NCBI RefSeq assembly: GCF_000769915.1
Contig: NZ_JRLV01000005.1
Location: 202,103-266,102 of the forward strand
DNA length: 64,000 bases
Direction: 5' to 3'
DNA from: Flavobacterium beibuense F44-8
Lineage (GTDB): Bacteria > Bacteroidota > Bacteroidia > Flavobacteriales > Flavobacteriaceae
Positions 1-10,700 of the stretch are shown one piece after another (positions within the stretch are counted from its first letter, which is position 1; each line of letters opens with the position of its first letter). Made by a program: the position numbers and the translations under genes. The notes beneath the pieces were generated by a model. It saw only the letters and a program-made list of their open reading frames with translations, was not told where the DNA came from and did not search any database.

Positions 1-220
1 TAAGGTCTTCGTTTTTAAGTACGAATCCAAGTGCCGAAGGGGTAATGATCTCTTTCTCCTCATGATTAACGGTGTACGTAGGCATGTTACCGTTTAGGGA
101 GAAGGTAATTTTGTTTTCACCGTTTGGCGAAGCCAGTTCGTGTGTGGTTTGTTTAGTTTCCGAACAGCCTGCAAAAAGCAGGGCAAGTAAGGCTGGTACT
201 ATAAATTTTCTTGAGGTCAT
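1..220 (-). CDS. GH97 family glycoside hydrolase, N-terminal fragment (runs off left edge)
   Basis: Only the first 73 codons are in the window; the gene continues past position 1. The product starts with a lipoprotein signal (MTSRKFIVPALLALLFAGCS, lipid-modified Cys at residue 19), then ELASPNGENKITFSLNGN, the usual opening of the GH97 N-terminal beta-sandwich. GH97 enzymes (SusB type) are periplasmic or outer-membrane alpha-glucosidases or alpha-galactosidases; which activity applies cannot be told because the catalytic domain lies outside. It is the last gene seen in the xylose/SusCD locus, 107 bases downstream of the GH31 gene with a terminator-like hairpin between, so it may also have its own promoter. 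The family call rests on the N-terminal pattern only. Confidence 0.75.
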   Translation of the reverse strand, partial: MTSRKFIVPALLALLFAGCSETKQTTHELASPNGENKITFSLNGNMPTYTVNHEEKEIITPSALGFVLKNEDL

Positions 221-263
221 GATAATTATTTATAAATAATAGATGTGCTTAAAAGTAATAAAA

Positions 264-295
264 CCGGGGACAGGAAGTCTAAACACTGGCCCCGG
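264..295 (-). terminator. Probable intrinsic terminator after the GH31 gene
   Basis: On the minus strand an inverted repeat with CCGGGG/CCCCGG arms plus three further pairs after one mismatch encloses a 12-base loop and is followed by a T-rich tail (TTTTATTACTTTT). It lies 32 bases past the GH31 stop codon and upstream of the GH97 start, so it probably ends or attenuates the long minus-strand transcript. Confidence 0.55.
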
Positions 296-327
296 AGTGA
301 GTAATAACTAACCCAAAACAACTTAAT

Positions 328-2724
328 TTATTTAATCCATTCGGTTTTAAAGGTAGTTTCCCCGCTTAGAGGGTTGCTGTCCACTTCAAATCCGTTACCT
401 TTTTTAGTAAGTTTTATGTTTTGTAACGCTTTCCCTTCCGGTAGGTATACCTTAGCTGTAGCTGTAGTAGTACCTTCGGCAGCATATACTTTAAGGGTAA
501 GCCTGCTCCAGTCCATATCTTTTGTAGACTGAGCCAGTTTTATGTGAGGGATGGCTGTACCGCTTTTAACCAACACGATAATTGGTAATTCACCGGCAGC
601 AATTCTGTGCCATCCGCCATTATATACTTTTTTGGTTTGGTAATCTACCCATTGTCCCGGCGGAAGATATACATCCCTTTCGGTTACTTCTTCAAATAAC
701 GGGGCAACAAGCATATCTGATCCAAACAGGTATTCGTTATCAATTAACCATGAACCTGCATCCTGCGGATATTCCACAAAAAGGGCACGCATCATTGGTA
801 ATCCTTTTTCAGAACTTTCCTTCGCCTGAGCATAGATGTACGGCATCAGTTCATAACGCATATTATCGGCATTCCTGAATGATTTAAGGAAATCTTCGCT
901 GTACAACCAAGGCTCTGTAGGTGGTTCACCGTGGCTTCTTACGTGTGAGGTAAGCATACCAAACGGAGTCCATCTTTTGTATAGTTCTTCTGGCGACTTA
1001 GTAACGAAACCTCCCACATCATGACTCCAGAAACTGAATCCGCAAAGTCCTAATGAAAGTCCGCCACGTAGTGTAGCCGACATCGCTCCGTTTGTAGTGG
1101 CGGCATCACCACCCCAATGTAACGGATAACGCTGGCTACCAGCCCATGTGCTTCTTGCCCATATAAGGGTATAACCTTTTTCTCTTTGGGTAAGTTCGGC
1201 TACAGCCTTGTTATAGCGAAGCGGGTAGAGGTTGTGCTCGTAGAAGCCGGTACGACCTGAGTGGTAAATACCCTCGGCCGGTGCAGCCTCCCCAAAGTCA
1301 ACCTTAAATACTGCCACACCCTGATCCATTAAGTGTTTTAGTTTTGCCTGATACCATTTTACGGTTTCGGGGTTAGAGAAATCCAGTACGGCATCCTCAT
1401 AAGGAATGTTACCTTTTCTGTCCTTAACAGCTAAACCGTTATCAACTATTTCGTTAAACAGGGTATTTCTTGGTGTAAAATACGGTAACTGCCACAGGCA
1501 TACGTTAAATCCGTCCTTTTTCATATCTGCCATCATTTTGGTCGGGGCATCAAAACGTTCTGAAGCAAACTCGTAGTTGTTTCTCCAGTCTACGTCAAAC
1601 CATCCGGTATCAAAGTGGATAACATCACTTGGTATTTTATTTTTACGAAGGTTTTTAGCAATTTCACGTCCTTCTTTTTCTGAAAAGTAAGTAATACGGC
1701 TCATCCAGAAACCAAACGACCATAGCGGTGGCATAGAAGCCTTACCTGTAAGATCGGTATATTCGTCAAGGATATCTTTAGGCTCACCAATAAATATGAA
1801 AAGGTCAGCAACGTCATCGCCAATCATCATTTTATTGGCACCGGCAAAGTATTTACCAAAGTCGACCGTAACAGGGGTAGAGGTATGCATAAAAACACCA
1901 TACCCACGGCTACTCATGTAAAACGGAATAGGTTTGTACATGGTTTCGTTTTGAACACCGTTTGCATCATCTGTCCATAAAACTACTTTTTGCCCGCGTT
2001 TGTTAAACTGGGTGAACGATTCACCACAACCGAATATCTTCTCATCCGGCTCAAGGCTGAAAACAGGGGCTACACTACGGGAGTAATCACTGTTTCTGCG
2101 AACATAAGAATACGGCAGTACCGGGGTGTAAGTGTTTTGAAGGTCTGAATTATGAAGCGTTGAGGTAAGCAGCTTACCTTTTGCATCATATATTTTTACG
2201 TGCCACGGATTGGTTTGTATTTCCACACTGCCGTATTGGCTTGTATATTTATGTCCCGTTGCTGTTTTGCTGTATTTCCAGTTTTCAGGATGATTTGGCG
2301 CTGTGCCGTTTACCAGCATCAGTGATTCTTTCGGTTGGTTAAACTGCGGACCCGATGTTGTTTTTATCCTTATGGCACGCTCTGAAACAAACTCGATACT
2401 GAAAGGTAGTACAGGAGCAGCTTCATATTCTGTAGCAGGGAATTCATTTGCCGCTACGGTATCAGGCTTCATCATCATGTTATTGAATGCCTGACGCGTT
2501 TTGTAATTGTAACGGGTATATTTTACGGTACCTTTTCCGGTTTTAGGATCAAACGAAGCCAGCTCGTCGGCAAAGTAAAAGGTATTAGCATAATTCTCAA
2601 AGTCGGTACTTACATCCACGGGGGCATTAAGTACAGGCGCATTTTGTATTTGCGCACTAACACCCTGTATGGCTGCGGTGGCCATAAAGAGGCTTAAAGA
2701 AATTTGTGTTAATCTGTTTTTCAT
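328..2724 (-). CDS. GH31 alpha-xylosidase-like glycoside hydrolase, secreted
   Basis: 798 aa with a Sec signal peptide (residues 1-24, ending VSAQ), so periplasmic or exported. The GH31 N-terminal galactose-mutarotase-like domain is followed by the (beta/alpha)8 barrel (about 330-680). The nucleophile is Asp476 in FKVDFGE, the pattern of YicI-type alpha-xylosidases, and the acid/base is Asp540 in HWGGD. The following RGGLSLGLCGFSFWSHDVGGF block is also typical of the family. Expected reaction: release of alpha-linked xylose from the non-reducing end of (xylo)glucan oligosaccharides. The gene lies 6 bases downstream of the GH2 gene, in the same operon as xylose isomerase, kinase and porter, which supports xylose as product. 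Alpha-glucosidase activity is the main alternative. Confidence 0.85.
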   Translation of the reverse strand: MKNRLTQISLSLFMATAAIQGVSAQIQNAPVLNAPVDVSTDFENYANTFYFADELASFDPKTGKGTVKYTRYNYKTRQAFNNMMMKPDTVAANEFPATEYEAAPVLPFSIEFVSERAIRIKTTSGPQFNQPKESLMLVNGTAPNHPENWKYSKTATGHKYTSQYGSVEIQTNPWHVKIYDAKGKLLTSTLHNSDLQNTYTPVLPYSYVRRNSDYSRSVAPVFSLEPDEKIFGCGESFTQFNKRGQKVVLWTDDANGVQNETMYKPIPFYMSSRGYGVFMHTSTPVTVDFGKYFAGANKMMIGDDVADLFIFIGEPKDILDEYTDLTGKASMPPLWSFGFWMSRITYFSEKEGREIAKNLRKNKIPSDVIHFDTGWFDVDWRNNYEFASERFDAPTKMMADMKKDGFNVCLWQLPYFTPRNTLFNEIVDNGLAVKDRKGNIPYEDAVLDFSNPETVKWYQAKLKHLMDQGVAVFKVDFGEAAPAEGIYHSGRTGFYEHNLYPLRYNKAVAELTQREKGYTLIWARSTWAGSQRYPLHWGGDAATTNGAMSATLRGGLSLGLCGFSFWSHDVGGFVTKSPEELYKRWTPFGMLTSHVRSHGEPPTEPWLYSEDFLKSFRNADNMRYELMPYIYAQAKESSEKGLPMMRALFVEYPQDAGSWLIDNEYLFGSDMLVAPLFEEVTERDVYLPPGQWVDYQTKKVYNGGWHRIAAGELPIIVLVKSGTAIPHIKLAQSTKDMDWSRLTLKVYAAEGTTTATAKVYLPEGKALQNIKLTKKGNGFEVDSNPLSGETTFKTEWIK

Positions 2725-2730
2725 TAGTTT

Positions 2731-5223
2731 TTATTCTTCTTGGTCACTTACTGTATTTATAGTGATAGTATTTTCTTTTAATCCATCTCCCGATGCGGTT
2801 AGGGTAATGGTTCCGGCTTCTTTTGCTGCCTGTACTATCACGAGGCATTTACCGTTAAGGGAGGTATGACTGTTACCTTTGTAAGATTCATGGCTCACAG
2901 GATCCCCGCTGCAAACGCCTACAATTTTACCGTTGCCCTTTACACTAAAATGAATCTCATTGTTAGCAGTAGCGGCAAATACACCCTTATCATCTGTAAT
3001 ATCAACAGTAATAAAAGACAGGTCATTACCATCAGCTTTAATGGTTTCCCTGTCGGCTGTAAGTTGTAGTTTAGCAGGTTCTCCGGCAGTTTTTACTTCT
3101 TTTTCCAGTACGGTTTTACCATCTTTTCTGGAAACTGCTTTTAAGGTACCTGCCTCAAACGGAACGCGCCACATTACATGCAGATCATCGTTTTGTTTGC
3201 TGCGTTTTCCAAGCGATTTTCCGTTAAGATACAGTTCTACTTCATCGGCATTGTTATAATAAGCCCAAACATCTACGGTTTGTCCTTCTTTCCAGTTCCA
3301 GTGCGGGAAAACGTGCAGTACCGTTTTATCGGTCCATTCGCTTTGGTACATATAGTACACATCTTTAGGGAAGCCTGCAAGGTCTACTATACCGAAGTAT
3401 GAACTTATAGATGGCCATTGGTAAGGTGTAGGTTCGCCTATGTAATCAAACCCTGTCCAGATGTACATACCCGAAAGATAGTCGTGTTTTTTAATGATTT
3501 TCCATGTAGCCTCGTGTGTAGATCCCCAAGGTGCCTGTACCTGATCGTAAGCCGATACGGTATTACCCAGGTTACCATCGTAAAACGGAATGTCCCAACG
3601 TTTAGGCCACATTTTAACGGTGTCTGACCTGGTGTCATAATATCCTCTTGTAGCCAGTGCCGAAGTGGTTTCGGTAGCAATAAACGGAACTTTAGGGAAG
3701 TTTACCGGATGCTTCTCATAGGTTTGATGTGCATAATTGTAACCGATGATGTCCAGCGCCCCCGATGCTGCCAGTGCATTAGGTTTATCGGCAGTATTTT
3801 GGAACTGTATGTTTACTTCACCACTGTTCACTATTATTGGTGGATTCATGGCAGCCGTAACAGGGCGGGTGTTATCCATAGCCTTTACGATTGCCGAAAG
3901 CTCACGACCTATTTCGGCTCCTTTATCATTCCATTGTTCCGGTATTTCGTTACCTATGCTCCACATAAACACACTAGGGTGGTTACGGTCTCTCAAAATC
4001 TGGTCTTCAAGATCCCTTTTATGCCACTCGTCCCAGTAGTTGCTGTAATCGTGTGGTGTTTTGGCCTGTGCCCACATGTCAAAGGCTTCGTCCATTACAA
4101 TAAAGCCCATTTTATCACAAAGGTCTAAAAGCTCAGGGGCAGGAGGGTTGTGTGAGGTGCGGATGCCGTTAACTCCCATTTCCTTCATTATTTCCAACTG
4201 ACGTTCTATAGCCCTTGTATTGATTGCCGATCCAAGCGGACCTAAATCATGGTGCAGGCAAACACCTTTTATTTTTACCTGCTTACCGTTAAGCAGGAAT
4301 CCTTTTTTCAAATCAAATGTAAATGTCCTAATGCCAAAAGGTGTTTTGTACTGGTCTACAACTACATTATTTAAAGAGATTTGTGTTACAGCCGTATACA
4401 TTTCGGGTTTTTCAACCTCCCATAAAACAGGGTTATTTACCTTAACCTCCTGTAGAATGTTGTGTTGCCTGTTTGCGGCTATATTAATTTTTTTAGAGAC
4501 AGATGCGATTTCTGAATTATCTTTAAAAAGGGTAGTGGTTACTACAAGTTCTTTTGCTTCAGGATATTCGTTTTTAATAGTAGTTTCAAGGTTAATAACA
4601 GCCTCATCTTTGGTAACTACAGGGGTTGTTATAAAAGTTCCCCACTGTGTTACGTGTGCCTTATCGGTTGTTTTTAGCCATACATTTCTGTATATGCCCG
4701 AACCCGAATACCATCTTGAATTGGGCTGTTTTGAATTATTTACCTTAACCAGTATCTCATTTTCCTTTTCACCATAGTTAAGGTAAGGGGTAAGGTTGTA
4801 CTCAAAACCCAAATACCCGTTTGGACGATTGCCCAGGTGATGTCCGTTTACCCAAACATCACTATTCATATATACTCCATCAAAAACAACAGAAGTGATT
4901 TTTGTACTGTCTTTCTCAGCTACTTTAAATGTTTTTACATACCATCCCAATCCACCGTTTAAGGCACCTCCGCCAATTCCGGTAGGGCTGTTCTCGTCAA
5001 AAGGAAGCTCAATGCTCCAGTCGTGCGGAACATTAAGTGTTCTTGTCTGGTTTTTATCAATAATGGTATCGTTGCTGTCTTTGCTAAGGTAAAACTGCCA
5101 GTTTTCGTTAAAGCTTACTTTACGATTACTAAAGTCAGTATTATTTTTGCCCCCGCAGGAAGCAAGCAACAAAAAGCCTGTTAAGGCAAAAAACTGTATG
5201 GCTTTTAAATGTTTTACTGTCAT
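2731..5223 (-). CDS. GH2 family beta-galactosidase-like lipoprotein
   Basis: 830 aa with a lipoprotein signal (LLLASC, Cys at residue 23). Domain order is the GH2 jelly-roll sugar-binding domain (about 35-185), an Ig-like domain (about 190-300), the TIM barrel (about 305-610) and C-terminal Ig-like domains resembling DUF4982 and invasin/BIG-type modules. The acid/base is Glu426 in WSIGNE and the nucleophile Glu518 in IATETTS. GH2 members hydrolyse beta-galactosides, beta-glucuronides or beta-mannosides; this architecture is most often assigned beta-galactosidase. In a locus with an alpha-xylosidase, removal of beta-galactosyl caps from xyloglucan side chains is a reasonable role, but this is inferred from context. 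Translation may be coupled to the GH31 gene 6 bases downstream. Confidence 0.85.
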   Translation of the reverse strand: MTVKHLKAIQFFALTGFLLLASCGGKNNTDFSNRKVSFNENWQFYLSKDSNDTIIDKNQTRTLNVPHDWSIELPFDENSPTGIGGGALNGGLGWYVKTFKVAEKDSTKITSVVFDGVYMNSDVWVNGHHLGNRPNGYLGFEYNLTPYLNYGEKENEILVKVNNSKQPNSRWYSGSGIYRNVWLKTTDKAHVTQWGTFITTPVVTKDEAVINLETTIKNEYPEAKELVVTTTLFKDNSEIASVSKKINIAANRQHNILQEVKVNNPVLWEVEKPEMYTAVTQISLNNVVVDQYKTPFGIRTFTFDLKKGFLLNGKQVKIKGVCLHHDLGPLGSAINTRAIERQLEIMKEMGVNGIRTSHNPPAPELLDLCDKMGFIVMDEAFDMWAQAKTPHDYSNYWDEWHKRDLEDQILRDRNHPSVFMWSIGNEIPEQWNDKGAEIGRELSAIVKAMDNTRPVTAAMNPPIIVNSGEVNIQFQNTADKPNALAASGALDIIGYNYAHQTYEKHPVNFPKVPFIATETTSALATRGYYDTRSDTVKMWPKRWDIPFYDGNLGNTVSAYDQVQAPWGSTHEATWKIIKKHDYLSGMYIWTGFDYIGEPTPYQWPSISSYFGIVDLAGFPKDVYYMYQSEWTDKTVLHVFPHWNWKEGQTVDVWAYYNNADEVELYLNGKSLGKRSKQNDDLHVMWRVPFEAGTLKAVSRKDGKTVLEKEVKTAGEPAKLQLTADRETIKADGNDLSFITVDITDDKGVFAATANNEIHFSVKGNGKIVGVCSGDPVSHESYKGNSHTSLNGKCLVIVQAAKEAGTITLTASGDGLKENTITINTVSDQEE

Positions 5224-5236
5224 GGTGCTAATAGAA

Positions 5237-5273
5237 AAATATCGATAAGTGGTTTTTCCGCTTATCGATATTT
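5237..5273 (-). terminator. Strong hairpin between susE-like and GH2 genes (terminator/attenuator)
   Basis: A 16-bp stem with one G-T pair (arms 5237-5252 and 5258-5273, core ATCGATAAG) closes a five-base loop. On the minus strand it is followed by TTTTTCTATT, so it fits an intrinsic terminator or a 3'-stabilising structure behind susC-susD-susE. The downstream GH2 start is only 14 bases further on. Partial readthrough would give higher levels of the import proteins than of the hydrolases. Confidence 0.6.
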
Positions 5274-5281
5274 ATTAAGTA

Positions 5282-6145
5282 TTATTCTTTTGGCTTGTAG
5301 TGGAATACAATTAAGCATACTCCTTCACCTGTGCGGCTCTGGTCACGAATAACCGCAAGCCTTAAAGAGTTCTCAGTAAGTTCTACAACTTTTGTAGTAG
5401 TCCAGTTGCTTACATCAGGGTAGTAGTCACCACCGTAAAGCAGTTCCACACCACCGGTAAAAGTAAGGCTGTGCCCTTCAATGTCAAAAGAGAAACCACC
5501 TTCTTTAGTAGTTTGGTCGTTTGAGTTTAAAGCTGTTTGGGTAACACTTGAGTTGTAACCACCATCCAGGTTAAAGCTCATTTCACCCCAGTCTTTTTCT
5601 TCCATAACCCAGCTGTTACCTGCATAATCAGGGAACCAGTTCCAGTAGTCGCTACCGTCAGGATTATAAGGGAAGTCAAGACCTGCCCACCCGATAGGGT
5701 CAAAGAAATCAAGCTCCCATGTTTTACCGTCTACACCATTAGTTAGCATACCCCATTCAGGATCGCTAAAGTATTCTTCGTTATTAGAGTCTATAGTCAC
5801 TACAATAGGACTTGCAGCTACAGGACCACCTTGAGTATAAGCAGTAAAGTAAACAGTATAAGTACCCGCAAATGGGAACATAACTGCGTTTTGGTGCTTG
5901 TTAGAGTGACCAAGATCATTACCTTCTGCATCAACATAATTCCAGTAAGGAATAATACCTTGCGTACTGTTTGTCATTATAACGCGGTTCGCGTTTTCAG
6001 GATCCTGAGTCACGCTAATGTTCAGGTCTGTTGAGCTTAGTGTCAAAGCAGGGAAATCGTCGCGATCTTCCTGCGGATCACAGGAAAACAAAGCTCCTGC
6101 AAAAACAAGTACCGTGATTATTTTAAAGTATTTTTTCATAATCAT
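5282..6145 (-). CDS. SusE-like surface glycan-binding lipoprotein
   Basis: About 287 aa. I place the start at the ATG at 6145 (MIMKKYFK; a second ATG is at 6139), because the in-frame extension upstream runs into susD and the true N-terminus is a lipoprotein signal (VLVFAGALFSCDPQ). An N-terminal PKD/SusE-like beta domain (about 30-130, with NAVMFPFAGTYTVYFTA) is followed by an aromatic-rich C-terminal domain (WNWFPDYAGNSWVMEE) suited to sugar binding. Position straight after susD, 17 bases downstream, is the usual place for a surface glycan-binding protein that helps SusCD capture oligosaccharides. No enzyme motif was seen. The ligand is unknown, though xylo- or galacto-configured oligosaccharides are implied by the neighbours. 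Confidence 0.75.
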   Translation of the reverse strand: MIMKKYFKIITVLVFAGALFSCDPQEDRDDFPALTLSSTDLNISVTQDPENANRVIMTNSTQGIIPYWNYVDAEGNDLGHSNKHQNAVMFPFAGTYTVYFTAYTQGGPVAASPIVVTIDSNNEEYFSDPEWGMLTNGVDGKTWELDFFDPIGWAGLDFPYNPDGSDYWNWFPDYAGNSWVMEEKDWGEMSFNLDGGYNSSVTQTALNSNDQTTKEGGFSFDIEGHSLTFTGGVELLYGGDYYPDVSNWTTTKVVELTENSLRLAVIRDQSRTGEGVCLIVFHYKPKE

Positions 6146-6162
6146 ACGTTTTAAATTAATAA

Positions 6163-7764
6163 TTAATTCCAACCCGGATTTTGTTGTATAGAACCATTTG
6201 AAAGTAATACCTGAGACTGAGGAAGGGCAAACCATCCTTCTGTTTCTGTCCTGAAGTTTATTTCAAATTCACCTCCCATACCAGAAGCATCGATAGCCGT
6301 TTTGGCAGTATTTACACCTTGTCTTATAAGGTCAAAATAACGATGACCTTCAAGAGCAAGTTCTAAGCGTCTTTCATTCATAATGTTTTCCATAGAGGCT
6401 GTAACACTATGATTATCATCGCCAAAAGCGCGTTCCCTTACTCTGTCTAAACAAGTTTGTGCAAAACCTGCGTTAGAGTCAAGGTTAAGTTCGGCAGCCA
6501 TAAGCAGTACATCAGAAAAACGTATTACAGGGTAATCTTCGTAGTTATCAATTTGGAAATCACCACCGTTTGCAGCAACAAGAGCTTCACCGGCTTCGTT
6601 TGTTATAGGGCAGAATTTTTTCCATGCATATCCTGTAAACTGTCTTTGTCCTCTTGCTTCGGCATCAAAGTCAAGTTCTTCACCCGCAAAGTTAATGATG
6701 GTAGCATCTCTTCTTGTATCACCTGTCTCATAAGCATTGTATAAAGACGGAGTTACAGTTGCACCACCCCATCCCTGAGCGTAAGGGCCTAAGTTACCAC
6801 CTCTTATAGCGATATTAACCTGGAAACGGTTACCTTCATGAAGATCCCAGTCTCCTAAACCGGAGCTGTTGTAGCGAATAGCAAATACCATTTCGTTATT
6901 TCCTTCACCTGCATAAGCAATATCCTGAGAATATGAAGCAGCAACCCAAAGGCTGGCAAAGTCACCCACAAGGTCATGCCCACTGTTATTTACCACATCA
7001 TTGATGTAAGCAGTAGCTTCTGTTTTAGATACTACACCTGCAAGATCTGAAGCGTTGTAGTAATCAGTATAGAAAAGGAATGCTTTAGCAAGGTAAGCCT
7101 CTGCAGCCCATTTTGTTATACGACCGTAATTGGCGTTCGAAGGCTGAGAGTAGTTATCATCACTCAGGTTATCTGCAGCAAATTTAAAGTCTTCAGCGAT
7201 AAGTGCATAAGTCACTTCTGCCGATGATCTTGGAGTTTCAAACTCTTCATTGGTAAGAGTATGATCTAAAGCAACGATGTCACCAAATACTCTTGCCAAT
7301 TCAAAGTGGAAGTGCGCTCTTAAAAAACGTGCTTCGGCTTCATATCTTACTTTAAGATCTTCATCAGCTCCCCATTCTACGTTATCAAGATTTTCAAGAA
7401 GAATGTTAGCCCTGTAAATACCTATATAGCAGGTTTCCCATATAGGCTTGTTCATTTCTTTATCTGAAGTGAATTCAAAACGGTCCCAGTCTAAAGACAC
7501 GTTGTTATCGGCAGTACCAAAACCACCATAACAGTCATCGGAAGCTATTTCGGTTGTAAGTAACCAACCACCGTAACCTTCTCTTTGTAAAACATCATAC
7601 ACGGCAACAAGACCTTCAAAAGCATCTTGAGGTGTTTTATAGAAGTTTTCTTCTACCTTATCTGTATACGGTTCGTTTTCGATAAAATCATCAGAACATG
7701 AACCTAAAACAAATAAGGATGTAAGTGCGAATATTTTAATGTAATTTTTCATTTTTTCAGCCAT
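6163..7764 (-). CDS. susD: SusD/RagB-type starch-binding-like outer-membrane lipoprotein
   Basis: 533 aa; the lipoprotein signal (IFALTSLFVLGSCSDD) gives a Cys near residue 23. Translation starts at 7764 (MAEKMKNY) or at the ATG at 7752 (MKNYIK), which makes the better signal peptide. The helical TPR-like scaffold and the typical RagB C-terminus (YPVIRFSDVLLMAAELNL...RRLELALEGHRYFDLIRQG) are clear. SusD-type proteins form the lid over the SusC channel and bind the oligosaccharide at the cell surface. The gene is 2 bases downstream of susC, so the pair is co-translated. The substrate is inferred from the surrounding xylose and GH genes to be a xylose-bearing oligosaccharide. Confidence 0.92.
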   Translation of the reverse strand: MAEKMKNYIKIFALTSLFVLGSCSDDFIENEPYTDKVEENFYKTPQDAFEGLVAVYDVLQREGYGGWLLTTEIASDDCYGGFGTADNNVSLDWDRFEFTSDKEMNKPIWETCYIGIYRANILLENLDNVEWGADEDLKVRYEAEARFLRAHFHFELARVFGDIVALDHTLTNEEFETPRSSAEVTYALIAEDFKFAADNLSDDNYSQPSNANYGRITKWAAEAYLAKAFLFYTDYYNASDLAGVVSKTEATAYINDVVNNSGHDLVGDFASLWVAASYSQDIAYAGEGNNEMVFAIRYNSSGLGDWDLHEGNRFQVNIAIRGGNLGPYAQGWGGATVTPSLYNAYETGDTRRDATIINFAGEELDFDAEARGQRQFTGYAWKKFCPITNEAGEALVAANGGDFQIDNYEDYPVIRFSDVLLMAAELNLDSNAGFAQTCLDRVRERAFGDDNHSVTASMENIMNERRLELALEGHRYFDLIRQGVNTAKTAIDASGMGGEFEINFRTETEGWFALPQSQVLLSNGSIQQNPGWN

Positions 7765-7766
7765 TT

Positions 7767-10700
7767 TTAGAAGTTAGCACTAAGTCCTATCATATAAGTT
7801 CTTGGTTGCGGGTAGTACCCCACATCAATACCTCTTGCCCACGACTGGTTTACGTTACCGAAACCAACCTCCGGGTCAAGTCCTTTATACTTTGTAAATG
7901 TAAACAGGTTGTTTACAGAAGCATAAATCCTGAACTGTGTTGCAAATTTAAGTGCATCTGTAAGCTTCGTTAAATCACAGCCTACAGTCACGGTTTTAAT
8001 CCTGAAGAAACCTGCATCTTTTACGTAAAGGTCTGAAAATTTGGTATAATTACCATTTGAGGTAGTACCATAAGTTACTCTAGGAGTGCTGTTTGAAGTT
8101 CCTTCACCGGTCCATCTGTCAAAAATATCAGTAGTATAGTTAAAGAATGGTCTTGAGTAATCCCTTACACCATAAACGTTTTGGTTACCGCCTGCACCAT
8201 AAGTGTAAACAGAGAAATCAAAAGCTTTGTAGTTTAACTGTACATTTAAACCATAGTAGTAATCAGGGTTAGGGTCACCAATATTGGTTTTATCGTCAGC
8301 ATTAATAACACCGTCACCGTTGCGGTCTACAAACTTCACATCACCAGGCTGTGCGTTTGGCTGTACAGGATTTCCGTTTTGAGCATAAGCGTCAATCTCT
8401 GCCTGGTTTTGGAAAATACCATCTGTTTGTAATCCGTAGAAGTAACCAATAGGCTGGCCTTCCTCTACACGGTTAATCTCGTCAATACCCTGAAATAAAA
8501 GGTTAGATTCACCATATATAATTCCGTTTTGTGTGGCAACACGGGTAACCTCGTTTTTGTTATGAGAGAAGTTAGCGTTAACTATTATTCTCCAATCGCT
8601 ACCCATGTTTGCAGAATAGCCTGCAGAAATCTCAAAACCTTTGTTGTTAATGTCACCACCATTAACAAAAGGAGCACCTGCACCTGCAATAAGTGGTGTT
8701 GGCTTTAGTACAAGCCAGTCTTTAGTAGTTTTGTCGTAATAATCAAAAGATAAAGTGAAGTCATTAAATAACCTTGCATCAAAACCAAGGTCTAACTGTT
8801 CTGAAGTTTCCCATTTTAAATCAGGGTTACTTAAATTATCAGGACTGGAACCTACCAATAATGGTAGCTCGTCGCTTCCTGTACCAAAATGGTAGTTTTT
8901 GTCGTAAGAACTGATGGTTGACATGTAGGCAAAACCTTTATCAAACTGATCGTTACCGTTTTGACCCCAGCTACCACGTAGTTTAAGAGAGTTTACAAAA
9001 GCATCTGTAGGGAAAAACTCTTCCTGATCAATGTTCCAACCTGCAGAGAACGATGGGAAAACAGCAAACTTATTGTTTGGACCAAACTCTGACGAACCAT
9101 CACGTCTTATTGTAGCAGTAAACAGGTATTTGTTATCATAATCATATAATAATCTGCCAAAGTAAGAAAGGATATTATAGTCTGTACGTCCGCCCGATAC
9201 TGTATTCTGCTGCTGGTTAGTAGCATTGCTTAAGTAAGCGTGCTCAAAATCGTCAAAAATAAGGTTTTGACCTGTAGCACTTTGGTACTCTGACACTCTT
9301 TCCCTTGCCGACATACCCACTAACACATCAATGTTATGTTTTTCGGCTAAAGTGGTTTTGTAGTTTAAAGTGTTTTCCCAAATCCATGAAAAGTTTTGGT
9401 TAGCACTTTGAGTAACAGATGAAATGTTATTATAAGATACAGATGAAAGATTGTACTCCGGAGTGAATGAACGATAGTTTGAATCGCTAATATCTATACC
9501 AAAGCTTGTTCTGTATGTAAATCCTGCATAGCTGGCTTCGGCAAAAATGTTACCTACATAACGGTTTAATTTATTTTCGTTAAAGTTGTTGTAGTACATT
9601 AATCCGGCAGGATTTGTAATATCTGAACTTATGTTTGAAGAAGCATACTCGCCGTTCTCATCAAAAGTTGGGAAGTTTGGCGGAGTATTCATAAACCCTC
9701 TTATTGAATTGTTGTATATTCCGTCGTCCTGTACTCCTCTGCTTTTTGTCCTGGCGTAAGAGAAGTTTTCACCTACTTTTAAATGATCATCAATAAGATT
9801 ATAAGTTGAGTTCATTGTAAAAGTGATACGATCGTAGTGAGACTGGTTGTTTTCACCACCTATTAAACCATCCTGACCGTAGTAAGAAAGGCCGGTGGCA
9901 TAAGTAGCTTTTTTATCACCACCGTTAATAAACAGGGAGTGGTTTTGTTTAACTGCATCTTCAGTAAACAGGTCATCCTGCCAGTCGTGATCAACCATAT
10001 TGTTTATCTGATCCTGAGAGTAAAGCGGAGCAAAACCTGAGTTTACACGGGCTTCGTTCATAATTGTAGCATACTCACGGGCATTTAGTAAATCCAGTTT
10101 TTTATATGCATTTTGGAAACCGGTGTAGCTGTTAATCGATACGTTCATTTTACCCTGAGATCCTTTTTTTGTTGTTACTAAAACAACACCGTTTGCAGCC
10201 CTTGCACCATAAATAGAGGCAGCAGAGGCATCTTTAAGGATATCAACCCTTTCGATAACAGATGGATCAAGGTAACCGATACCGTTGTCTACCACAACAC
10301 CGTCTACCACATAAAGCGGAGTGCTGTTTCCGGCAGTCCCGGTACCACGGATGTTAACCAACATACCTGCTCCCGGCTGACCCGATGTAGAGGTAATGGA
10401 TACACCTGAACTTTGTCCCTGTAAAGCCCCAACAGCATCAATACTGTTAGTTTGCTGCAGGTCTTTACCGCTAACCACAGAGGTAGCAGCCGAAGCTACT
10501 TTTCTCTTTTGGGTACCGTAACCTACCAGGATTACCTCGTCCAGTTCTGAAGCTTCAGACTGCATTGTAATGTTAATAGTAGACTGGCCGGCTACAGCCA
10601 CTTCCTGTGAAGAAAAGCCAATGTAGCTGAATACCAGTGTTGCGTCAGGACTAACGCTAATTTGGTAGTTACCGTCAATATCGGCACTTATTATATTGCT

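Noticed and set aside
4220..4777. 185-aa plus-strand reading frame inside the GH2 gene
   Set aside because: It is antisense to a clearly coding, domain-complete GH2 enzyme and its translation is Ser/Leu-rich without any motif.
5282..6235. Longer version of the SusE-like gene
   Set aside because: It would overlap susD and bury the lipoprotein signal; ATG at 6145 gives a normal signal peptide.
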